From positions 539,700 to 603,699 of the forward strand of contig KN817520.1 of the NCBI GenBank assembly GCA_000827495.1: a DNA stretch of 64,000 nt, in the 5' to 3' direction. Every line of letters begins with the position of its first letter. The first letter of the stretch is position 1. The notes beneath the pieces were generated by a model. It had not been told where the DNA came from, did no database searches, and saw only the letters and a program-made list of their open reading frames with translations. Made by a program: the position numbers and the translations under genes. Of this stretch, positions 23,520 to 34,471 are shown piece by piece. This DNA comes from Hypholoma sublateritium FD-334 SS-4. Taxonomy: Eukaryota > Basidiomycota > Agaricomycetes > Agaricales > Strophariaceae.

Positions 23520-26500
23520 TATCCGTAGCAATTTAAGTTGGAAAAGAGTTGGAGCAAGTCGAGTGACTCGAGTCAAACATGGCTGAACGCCAACAACCGG
23601 CAACGACAAGCTCTCGGGCCGCAACATCCGTCTGTGTCCCCAGCCTATTTCCTCTTTGGTCTCGACTCTCGACATGTTGAATTGAAATTAATGCAGTTAT
23701 TTCGGATCGAGAAATTAGGCTGACGTCTGTTCACAGGCGTAAACTCAAAAAGATTCAATTGCAGGGGCGAAATCCGGGAAAAAGAAGACAACAAATACAA
23801 CGAGTCTGTTGCGTATAGCTATTTCATATTTAAGTGGCATGCTACAGAGCAAACGACAATTATTAGAAATAGTACAAAGATCTCGTATATTGTGTAAGGT
23901 AAAATAGTGGCTAAACTGATGTAGCTATCGATACAGGTGGTTAAAACAGGCAGGCGGTATTGAAGGGAATAATGATGTCACATTGTCAAGATTAGTTTTG
24001 ACCGGACAGAATCGTAGGAGGGCAGAGTAAATATTGAGACCACTGGCAGCGCAGCTGAGATGAACTCGCAATATAGGATGGTTGGATATAGAGGGAAGTA
24101 AAGAGAGGCACGACCCGATGGTCTGAGAAAAGGCGATCTTGTGAAAGAATATATTTGGTGACCAAGAAAAGAAGCCAGAAACGACAGTGTTGGGTATGAT
24201 ACGTAGCAGAAAAGGAGGGAATTGGTCCAGGTACATGTTGGATTTATACAGTCGAAATGGAGAGGTCTAGAGTCGGAGGCGGGAACAATTGGTGTGGTCA
24301 GACCATAGGTGGGGGCCGTAGTAATACATGGTTTTTCAAGGGTTTACCAGCACTGAAATCTTGCGCACACCGGCTCGGCTTCCCGGGGAACTTTAGTGTT
24401 GAGATCAGCGCCCTAGATCAAGTTGGGGACCTGCTAAGATGCATTGCGGCGCAACAGTGTAATTATTCTTACAATTTCGCGAGCCTCGAGAGCTGGGGCG
24501 ATCAATATTGGGACCGGCGCGGCGGAAACAAAAGCGGTCACTATAAGATAATAAGTACTTAAGTCAGATGATATGTTCGGTATAAGAGAAATTCTTGGGC
24601 AAGTGTAACTCACTACAAGTGACGAAGGCAGTTGCGAAGAATTTGAATTGCATATTGGTTGATTCGAAATTGAGCGGGCAGTTCGAAGGGCTATCTGAAA
24701 TTCAATACACTGGGGTGTTGTCGGGATGGTAGCGGTGAGACTGCTGCAGTCTTATAGCCCCCCGGAAAAGGTCGCGATGGACAGCTACGGACAAGGGGTG
24801 CTCCAAATGCGGCAGCAATGACGATGGGCTACATCATTCGCAAAATTTCTGGCTTGTGCAATACAAGTTCTCCGCTCCGAGACCTTGAGCCCGTGGATTT
24901 GTAAAAGTACTATGCTTTCCGAAGTTCTGCGGATGCATACCGGGCGGCGAGCAATAGGCATAGACATCGAGATAGCAAGTAACCCAATCAGAGCACGAAT
25001 TCAACGAAAACGGAAGCAGATCGAAGCACCCCGGGGATATGATTCTGATCATGTGGGAAACGAACCATTTGTGAGATTTCGGAGTACCTGCGTGGCACCG
25101 CCCAGCCATGCCGGACTGCGCCAATGGCACTGAGCGCGTCAAGGTGTGCCACAGCCAAAATAGGATAAACACTGACCCAAATTCGGACACCATCACATCT
25201 TTGTCTATTTCAGGATATTTGTTTGTGCCCTCAAGTTCAACCGACACTACTTAGTACCTTGTTGAACAATGAATAGATTATCACAAATGCTTGTAAGCGG
25301 TATGAAGGTAAAGCTCTAATGATGTGGATTCGTTGGTCAGCGCTAGGACCCATGCAATCCGTAGTGACAGTGCATAATATATAGCCTGGCCCACCAGGCT
25401 GCCACTGATTTGGCTGTAAGCCGAAAGATTTAAATTTAAATATTGCACCTAAGATCCAGACCTCTACAAGGAGTATCCTATATGAGGAGAGCACAAAGGG
25501 ATGTGCTCAAAAGCGAGATAATGGGGAACTATTTTTTCATGGAAATCGTGTAACGATGCATCCGTGTGCATAGTAATCAAGCAGGGGAAAGGCCTTCCCG
25601 CCTCTAGATATTCTGGACGCAAGCTTACCGGAGCGGTGGAGTTTTAGACAAGGAAAAATGTGTATCATCTGCCATATTATTATCTAGGAAATTCCATCGA
25701 GGCAGCTGCGCATAGGAACTGCGTGTTTCGGGATTGACAGATTTTCACTGGAACAACCGTAGATAATATGAATTGCTCTCATTGATCCTGATACTTCTCA
25801 CTACTATTCGGGAACATATACAGTCTAAGTATATCTATGTTTTAGAGATGCCTCCAAGTCATGGCCCGTTGGGGAATATTGGTCACATGTTCAATGTTGG
25901 TGAAGAGTTGCAAGGTGAAGTTGAGGTGAAGAGTTTGTATCAATCGCATCGCTTGAGGCTGTGAGAGTCATCGTCAATACAAAATAGTATACCAGAGCGT
26001 TTTGTTTTATTTACAAAAAGAAAATAACACCCCGCATTACATGCCTCATGCCCGGCATCTCACGTAAAAATAGGCGTTTCGATTTGGTTTCGAGAATCGA
26101 TAGTACTTATCTTTCTTCGAGCCGGAATACAATTGAAGTTGTAAAATACAACGCTCTTTATTTATGCCCAGGCCACTCTCACATGCTGACTGACTCGACA
26201 AATCACTGGATTACCTTCATGAATGTACTGCATGAAGCGGTTCGCCATTAAATTTAAATTTCTCGAAGGCTGTCAGGGTGTTGTTTGTTATCGTTTTGGT
26301 TAGTGGCCGCGCCGGCCGTGGCTTCCGGGGTCCGAGCAAGCCGAATGCTGCTGAACACGGCATGATGCATGTTGCTTCGAGCGCCGAGTTTTGCCCCTTC
26401 AATCGACCTTCAACCAACCCGCAAAGCTTCATCCATGCTGAGTCACCGTCAGCGAACGTTCACTCTAATGTTCAACCACTCAACAGTTACAGTTTCGACC

Positions 26501-26996
26501 AGAACCATGCCTTTTGTTATGGCTATTTGCTTGCTCTTCCGATCCATCACCGAACTTCGCAGTCGAGTGGAAGGCGAGGCGCATCCTCAAATCTATGTAT
26601 ATCCAAATCCAATGTATCTCCACTGTACGCTGCATGGCTGCGCGTGACTGTTGCCATCGATTGTGAGCCTGGTTTGGGCGCTTAAACACGTCCTTCCGCC
26701 CTACCTGCATACTAGAAACTACTGGACAAGAGGTCACCGGTCATCTCTGCAAAAGAACCTTTAACCAGGGTGAAAAGATACCCACCTAGACTTTGGCAGA
26801 AATATCAGTGAGTGCACCTCTAGTTGGGTTCGAAAAACGAGTTCAAACTTGACAGTCCGGATGAGTATTATTTCACAACACGATTATGCTTCTCCGTGCG
26901 CTGATATTTCTTTCCTTTGGTTATGGCTGTCTCATAATACGTTATACCAGACTCTACGTCCAAACTGCTTCAAAATGGCAACTCGAGCCTGTGGCA
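23520..26996. other. Long intergenic region without a recognised gene
   Basis: About 3.5 kb with only short frames, none with a recognisable motif or convincing splicing. AT-rich and mixed sequence alternate. A stretch near 25.14-25.20 kb (GTGCCACA, then CTGACCCAAAT) resembles 30.31-30.39 kb, which hints at an old dispersed repeat. Confidence 0.4.
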
Positions 26997-29900
26997 ATGC
27001 ATACCCATGTTCGCAACATTCTGAAGCAGCTGAATTCGAGCAGCATTCAATCTGTTTGCAACGATCTTGTTGATATTATATCTGGTTTACAAACAGGCGA
27101 CAAGGGGAAGACCGTAATTCTTATCTCCCGCCTCATCTTCGAAAAGGCAACCGACCACATGCAGCAAGCAGAACTTTACGCTCGCCTGTGCAGGTATATA
27201 ATGGGCGAGATAAACACCGAACATCCACCGCATCCAACTCAGATGAATGGCTGTGGCGACCCTATCTTTGCGGACGACATCTTTATACAACAAATACTCA
27301 AACATTGCCAGGAACAGTTCGAACAGAATTTTGCAGATATGCGTCCAACATGGTCGGATGTCTCTGTCCGTATCAATGCTCTCTCCGACAATCTACTGTC
27401 CGATGAAGACCTGGACCACACAATCGCTATGATACGGAACAAACGTCAAGCGCTGGGGACCATGAAGTTTATGGCAGAGCTCTACAGCAACAATCTCATT
27501 CCGCAATCCATGTGGTCCGTCAACTTAAAAGTGCTACTTATCAATCTTGAAAACGACGAGAACAAATACAAAATTGAAGGTCTACGCTTGCTTCTGAGCT
27601 CTCTTGCTGTGTCTGAAGCGACCAAAACTCCGGCGCCCGATCTTGACAGAAGAATGTCGGTTGGGGAGGACCTCGGGCCCACTGACCAGCAACACCACAC
27701 GAGCCGTGGCGGGTATGGTGGCCCCGGCCGTAAGCGCCCAAGTGGACCTCCATCGCGACAAAGCTCCATCGATCTCGGCTTCTCGCCCAACACATTCGGC
27801 GGCAAGGGCAACTTTGGCACCGACCCCGGCGCCAGCAAGCTTAGTAGTGAGGACCCCTTCGCGGCTTCGTCCTCGCGCGCGGCATCTGTCAGCAGCGCTC
27901 CGGGCATGCAATACACGACGTGCCCGACGGCGGTGACACGGACTGCGAGCCAAGACGACCCCGGCTGCGCGCCTCTGCGCGACCGCACCCGCAGCAAGCG
28001 CGACAACAAACAGGCGCCAGACGGCGGCCAGCACCAGGGTAGCTACAACAGCTATCACCAGCAACAGCGACAGCAGATGATGATGAGCATGGAGCCTGTC
28101 GAGCCGCTGCAGGCGACCGCGAACCGCTGGGACCGTAAGGCGATCGTCGTTGACGCGAACTCGCCCCAGATGGTGGACCGCAAGGTCAAGGGTCTGCTCA
28201 ACAAGCTGACGATGGAGAAGTTCGACTCGATCTCGGACCAGATTATCGCGTGGGCGAACAAGAGCGAGAAGGAGAAGGACGGGCGCACGCTCATCCAGGT
28301 CATCCGGCTCGTGTTCGAGAATGCCACGGACCAGGCGACGTGGTCCGAGATGTACGCGCGCCTATGCCGCAAGATGATGGAACAGATAAGCCCGAAGGTG
28401 CAGGACGACGGGATCAAGAACAACGAGGGCAAGCCCGTCGCGGGGGGGCAGCTGTTCCGCAAGTACCTGCTCAATCGCTGCCAGGAGGACTTCGAGCGCG
28501 GGTGGGTCGTGAAGGCCGCGGCCAAGGCGACCGACGACGAGGCGGTGAAGGCGGCGAACGACAAAACGAAGGAGACCGGCAAGGAGGAGGCCGTGCTCTA
28601 TTCGGAGGAGTACTACGCCGCACAGAAGGCGAAGCGCCAAGGTCTCGGTCTGATCAAGTTCATCGGCGAACTGTTCAAGCTGCAGATGCTGACGGAGCGC
28701 ATCATGCACGAGTGTGTGAAGAAATTGCTCGGCAACGTCGACAACCCCGAGGAGGAGATCGAGTCGCTTTGCAAGCTGCTCACGACCGTCGGTGGTATCC
28801 TGGACACGCCCAAGGCGCGCGCCCATCTTGATGTGTACTTCTCGCGCATGAAGGAGCTCACGAAGAGCCCGAATGTCAATTCGCGTATGCAGTATATGCT
28901 CATTGTGGGTGTCTTTTACGTTCGTGATAAAGTAATAGACGCTGAGTTTGTTTTTCTAGGATTTGGTTGAGTTACGTGACCGCAAGTGGATTGCCTGTCA
29001 GAACGTCGCCGCTCCGCAGACGATTGCTCAAATCCACGAGAATGTAAGCTGCCTTGTCTGCTATATCGTCGTGAACTATATACTGATTAATTGTAAATGC
29101 AGGCTGCAAAGGAGAAGGCGGCCGCTGAGAAGGAGTCGTATCAACGGCAGATGAGCATGTCTCGTGGTGGATCAAGGCGTGGTGGAGACCGCAATGAATA
29201 CCCACAAGTCGGTCCTGACGGATGGGCTGTCGCTGGTGGCAGCTCTGGTCCTCCTCGGCCACCTCCCAAGGCTGGAGACCTGTCAAATTTTGGCAAGATC
29301 AGCAAGAGTGGGACGCCGATGAACTTCGGGCCAAGCAGTGTATTTGCCGGCAAGAAGGGCGCAGACCCGTCGAAACGCGAGTCCATCTCTCGCACTAGCT
29401 CCTCGTCGAATATGTTCTCGATGCTTAGCAGCCAGGCTCCTGAGGCTGCGGATGCTCCTAAAGGTAAGGATTANATATATTCCAGATTTGGTGATTCGTG
29501 TGCTAACGATGTTCGTCTTTTNCTAGCAGCTGAGCCCGCACGTAGACGTCTTGTTCTCCAGCCCCGTTCCAAGCCTGTGGAATCGNAGACTGCAGATGGC
29601 GAGTCACCTGCCCCTGGGTCGGACGCTGGCGGCTCGGAGGAAGAGACGACACCCGAGGTGGAGTCGATGACCGAGGCAGCCGCCTCCAAGAAGATCGCCG
29701 AAGACACCAAGGAGTTCTTCGGTGTCCGGAACCTGGAAGAAGCGGAAGTNTACTTCAGCACTCTGCCNGNNCAATTCCACCACAAGCTCGTCGACAGCCT
29801 NNTCTCGAAGGCGGTAGAGTCGAAGGAAGCCGANGCCCAGCTTGTTTCNGACTTCTTNGCGCGCTCGACTTCGCAGTGCTCNNCNGCGGCATTCGAGGAA

Positions 29901-30071
29901 GGGTTNTTGCCCATTGCGGAAGCCATCGACGATATCGCCATTGATGCACCCAAGGCCGTCCAACTGTTCGCCCTCATGGTGAAGGGTGCCAAGCTGGACG
30001 AGGGGCGGAGATCGACTATCGCGGCTAAGTCATCGGAGAATAGTGACACTCTTCTTGCTCTGTTACAATAG
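26997..30071 (+). CDS. eIF4G-like translation factor, double MIF4G plus MA3
   Basis: eIF4G scaffolds eIF4A, eIF4E and mRNA in cap-dependent translation. Three domains are seen. A divergent MIF4G-like domain comes first (HVRNILKQLN, LISRLIFEKATD, LYARLCRYIMGEI, KRQALGTMKFMAELY). A Gly/Ser/Arg/Gln-rich linker follows. Then a highly conserved MIF4G (VKGLLNKLTMEKFDSISDQI, LVFENATDQATWSEMYARLC, AAQKAKRQGLGLIKFIGELF), and finally an MA3-like domain (EFFGVRNLEEAE, IDDIAIDAPKAVQLFALMVK). Introns follow QYMLI and IHEN and precede AEPARRRLVLQPRSKP. The start at 26997 was taken because the upstream in-frame extension to 26886 is a hydrophobic stretch unlike eIF4G. The long N-terminal eIF4E-binding part of a normal eIF4G is missing. 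Base composition jumps to GC-rich at about 27.63 kb. Several N bases lie in the last exon. Confidence 0.75.
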
Positions 30072-30738
30072 GGATACGCAATGAGGAAGCCCTGAGATTC
30101 CTTAGCAGTGAGATCGAGGTTGAGCGACATGAGCGTGCTAGTTGTTGAGATCTGTCAAAGTTGATTTCACCCGCGGGCTTTGTACTTGCCACAACATGAT
30201 GCTGAAACATTACAATTTCGCAGATCCCACTGCAACTTAGCTTTTGCGAGCTGTCACTCTGAATTTTGAAGCGGCCAGCTGCAATATGCCAGTAAGTTTA
30301 ACCAGTGGTGTTCGACCTCGTGCTTGCCTGGTGCCACAACCAACTTGAAAACAAAATAAACATAATACTGACCCAAATCTGGACGCTATATCAACCTCAT
30401 CATCAAGACTTCGTCCTCATAGCTTTAAGATTATAAACCGTGTGTACAGATAAATAAAAGGTGATGAAATGGCAATCTGGGAAAATGGCTTTGCCCATCT
30501 CGTCCATTTATTAATTGAGGCGCAATTGGAATCCTCTACTAAGTACTTCGACCCCACTGGCAAGGTGCCAGCGACTGTGAATGCAAATCTTCGTAGTTGC
30601 TTCATATACCACTTCAAGTATAACACTCAGTGGCTCTTTGTGAAATCATATTGACTGTGGCATCAGACCGCGGAGTGATGACACATTTGAAAGGTTTTGG
30701 GTAGCTAGGTTTAGTGTTAACCACATTGTCAAAGGTGC
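30072..30738. other. Intergenic between eIF4G-like gene and P450
   Basis: Convergent 3' ends. No gene is supported. A short segment near 30.31-30.39 kb resembles 25.14-25.20 kb. Confidence 0.5.
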
Positions 30739-32779
30739 TCAGCACAAAATCACTCGCCTAATGAGATGCTCTTCGAACTCCGGGACCACTTTCTCGTCAT
30801 CAACCGGGGCGATATTGAACGTATAAAGTATCGTGACAATGGCTATAAATACTGAATTCTGTGCTAAAGCTTTCCCTGGGCACACTCTGTTTCAAATTTA
30901 ATACCAGGAAATTCACATAACAGCAGTAAATCAGATAACCTACCTCCTACCAAATCCAAATGCCCAGGTGTAAGGATCTATGGTGTTCACAGTAGGATCC
31001 AAAAAACGTTCCGGTATGAATTCATTGGGGTCATATTTACTGTTCTCTGCAAATGCAATAGACCTATCGTAGGCACGGGTATTATGATAACTTCGAACGT
31101 TGAGTCGTAGGTCTATTGAACTTACCATGGGTTGGGGATGACGAGGGATCCCTCTGGAATGAAATACCCATTATAGAAATCATCCTGAGCTGTACGGCGA
31201 GCGAGTGCTGACGCGCGACGGGACATATTGAATCAGTAAATCACAGGTGTATTATTGTCAACTTACTTAGTGGTAGCAGGGGATGCCATCTCATGGTTTC
31301 CTTGATGACGGCGTTAACATATGGTAGGTCATCCATGTCAGACACCTTGGGGAGCCGGCTTGACCCAATCACTTTATCAATCTCCTGTTGAGCCAAAGCC
31401 TGTTTTTCTTGGTTTAATAACATTGTCAATATAAAAGTAATGATTGTTGCATATGTCTGCAATGGATAAATATTTGTTCATGAAGTCAATACGAAAGCAG
31501 CTGGTAACTCACAGCTTCACCACCGGCTATTACCTCGGGAAGTAAGTCAACTTTCGATGCGAAATTTTCCTGCGCCATACCTCCATACATGGAACCAGCC
31601 GTCCATTTGGCTTGGTATTCAAAGTCAGGTGTCTTGTCTATTGTAGAAAGTAGGTCTCTGGTTAGTGAAGGAGATGCACTTCCTGCAGCCTGGGAAGGTG
31701 TCAATAGAATTAAAAATATAGTCGCGATCAGAAACAAACCAGGTCTCGTTTGACATGTTCGTAAGGCAACGCAACGAGCCTTTCAATCATCTCTCGTCCT
31801 ACTACTGCTTCCTTCTGAAATCCCATCCATGATGGCAAGTATTTCACTGAAAACGTTAGAGACCGAGTCAGAGGCTCAGGTACAAAATACATAACGTACT
31901 GAAGGGTAGGAAATCACACAAATAGGCGCCCGGGATGGTAGCCCGCGACACGAGATTCATCGTTTCGTGCGCATGTTTGATATACCTGATAGAAATTTGA
32001 GCCGACTGAGCTGTATATTTAAAAAAAATTACATACATGTGATCGGCGGTGCGCACATTCAAGCCGTAGGTCACAGTAATCACAACTCGTGAAGCAAAGC
32101 TTGGCAAAAATAAGTTTAGAATCGAGGAAAAAACTGTGATTTTCCACGTACAGACGAGAGGAAGAGAACAACTCTTCTGGCTGATTGAGAATATCCGAAC
32201 AGAGGAGGACCGCAAGGTCTTCCTGTAGTACGTGATACTGCTTCACTGAGGTAGGACTCAAAACTTGATGAGCAAATTTTCGGTGTGCCCGCCATTGGGC
32301 CCCATAATGGAGGAGAGGTGTACTCTGTTCACAGAGGTTAGTCCAAGTTTATCTGTGGATTAAATAGTTAACCTGATCGAGGCCCATTAATTCTCCTACC
32401 ACCGTGAAAACAGGCCGATGAGAGTAAATGTGGCCTCGCTTTCCCAATAAATCTTCAATCACTTCCAGCGAATTCAAAGAAAAGATATGGGTTCCCATTC
32501 CATGAAGATGAACGATGTCTCCTGGAAGATTTTCGTGATAAGAGGTTATGTAGGAGCTAATAGTGGAGTTAGCGCACCGTATTGCTGTTGATATTGTGTT
32601 AATAACTTCCATCTTTCGCCACGGAACAGTGAATGGACGTTTCCGATTATAGGATACCCTGGCGGACCGGGAGGATAAGGTCGATTTCCGGAACGCTTTC
32701 GATGCCACCAGAACGACAGGGCCAACGATGTCGCGGCCAGCACTGTAATGGCGGAGAGTGTTACTTTGAGGTCTATCAT
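30739..32779 (-). CDS. Cytochrome P450 monooxygenase
   Basis: A membrane-anchored microsomal P450. The N-terminus has a hydrophobic anchor ([18 protein letters not shown]), a basic stop-transfer stretch and the proline hinge [11 protein letters not shown] at about residues 36-46. The I-helix reads [15 protein letters not shown] across an intron, the K-helix ExxR is KETMRWHP, the meander region is FIPERFLD, and the heme-binding loop spliced from FGFGRR to CPGKALAQ supplies the cysteine ligand. The protein ends RRVILC at 30739. About nine small introns are implied. In the I-helix an Ala sits where the canonical (A/G)GxDT has Thr, with Thr one position later. It is next to a UbiA-type enzyme and an MFS transporter on the same strand, so tailoring of a terpenoid product is plausible. 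Overall it resembles fungal families with broad, unpredictable substrates. Confidence 0.85.
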
Positions 32780-33409
32780 GATAGTTGCTGGAGCTTAAAT
32801 CCTAGGTACAGCTATGAGGTGGAGCTTTAGGGAGGATCATCGCGTACTGGGCGCTTTTAAGGGTCATATAAATAACAGTGATATGGGTATGAGATACGAA
32901 CTAGGAAAAGTGTGATGAGGAGGTAAATTCTCCCGAGAAGGACATCGCTCGATTGATACTGCGATGCAAATGGAATCCCACTCATCAGACTGGCAGGGAG
33001 ATCTCGAATAAATTGTAAATGCCGTCTGTTCCTATCATATAAGTATCATGCATCATGCATCATAGTTGATACTCACTGCGATGCGATCACCTTCAATACC
33101 TTGGTCCGAAACCGGTATGTACCAACTGAAATTTCATCAGTCATTGACGGTGTAAGACGAATACGGTATCGCCGTTGAATACAGTACGTTGGAGAACTTG
33201 GATTGACGCCGGGCCCAGCCACAATCTAATCATTACGAACAATTCCGCTTTGGGCCTTTACACACTGGCACATTGCCAGCGATCGCACATGTATCGTATG
33301 GCACATATCGCATGCATCGCACACACATATACAAGTGAGCACACAAATCGCACATAAGTTAAAGTAGCGTTGCGGTGTCAGCAGTCTCATTTTAAAACTG
33401 AACGATTAA
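32780..33409. other. Intergenic P450/UbiA, low-complexity tracts
   Basis: This contains the P450 promoter and the UbiA-gene 3' flank. Simple tracts occur: repeated CATCATG units near 33.04-33.06 kb and a CGCACA-rich stretch near 33.28-33.35 kb. No gene is supported. Confidence 0.5.
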
Positions 33410-34471
33410 TCAGTAACTACGGGAAAAACAAAGTAAAACCCGGATAGACAACAGCCAGATCTATGGAAGAAGATAAATACGATGGAAATTAAAGAAGGAA
33501 TGGGACATACATTATACAGTGCATACGATGTATCATCCGCGCTGCGTGTTCGGAGATAATAGAACCTTACGCCAACAACCCACCCAAGCAGTAAAATAAA
33601 CCAATCTACCAAGACCGGTGCTACTCGAGCTGTAATCAGGAGACTCCATGAGAGAAGTAGGATGGGCATGGTTACCCTACTTATCCAGGGTGCCACGATA
33701 GGGATTGTTCTTCTACCCTCGTGACGGTCGCCTTCCTCGTCGCGGAAATCTTGTGCGTGAATAGTCGTTAAGATAATGAACGCGTTCACGATCACAGGAA
33801 ATATCTTGTTTGCATTAAATTCCTGGCGGTCTAGAAATATTTCTTTAAGAAAACCCCTTCAAATACCCAGAGAAAAGATATGGGTACCGTACCTCCGCAA
33901 GAAATAAGCGTAGCACCAGCGTCAAAGGTAGCGTATGCTGCCGCATTGAGAAATGATCGTGCAAGCCAATTTTTTCCATGTTTGGCTTCATTGTGGAGGA
34001 ATATCAGGGAGGTCAATATAAGGCTGACATCGAGGACGCCATACATGGTCGACAATGCAAGACAAACAGGAATAAGTGACCAACGTAAAGTGTAGGCGCT
34101 TGTCACTGTTACGCGACCTGCCGGAATTGGTCTCCATGGCTTATTTTTCCTGTCTTCTTCGGGAGACAAACTTTGATTGGAGACACAAAACTGGAGGAGG
34201 TGAACAGCAGTCCAGGTAGATGATTGTAAAATTCTTGTCAATGATATATGACGAGTAGATAGAGTGGCGAAAATAACCTAGATAATGATGTGAGTCCTCC
34301 ACGTTCGGAATGCAATCAAAGGAAAGCAGACTAGCTCACAATGGGCAGCAAAATCCCCACTACATCTGATTTGATAAACAGATAAAGTGTATGAAGGTTA
34401 TAAAATATCTTCGGAGCTGGTTCGAGGACGTGGGGTCGAGGTAGTGGCGAATAGTGACGGCGACTTGACAT
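33410..34471 (-). CDS. UbiA-type prenyltransferase or terpene cyclase
   Basis: A polytopic membrane protein of the UbiA superfamily. The start at 34471 gives MSSRRHYSPLPRPHVLEPAPK, then a first hydrophobic segment (VVGILLPI|VIFATLS across an intron). The first diphosphate/Mg-binding motif is NQSLSPEED followed by RKNKPWRPIPAGR; the second is AQDFRDEEGDRHEGRRTIP. Further hydrophobic helices follow (MPILLLSWSLLIT, DWFILLLGWVVGV). The last intron joins YALYN to IWLLSIRVLL, ending at a TGA at 33410. The NQ...S..ED..NKPWRP form is seen in fungal UbiA members that include prenyltransferases and membrane terpene cyclases of the bergamotene-synthase type. Length of about 280-300 residues fits. Being beside a P450 and an MFS exporter supports a biosynthetic role over ubiquinone or heme synthesis. 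Confidence 0.75.

Noticed and set aside
26278..26685. 135-codon open frame upstream of the eIF4G-like gene
   Set aside because: No domain, composition unlike a coding exon, and no link to the downstream gene by splicing.
26886..26996. N-terminal extension of the eIF4G-like protein with a hydrophobic start
   Set aside because: It looks like a chance frame; the MIF4G similarity begins only near HVRNIL.
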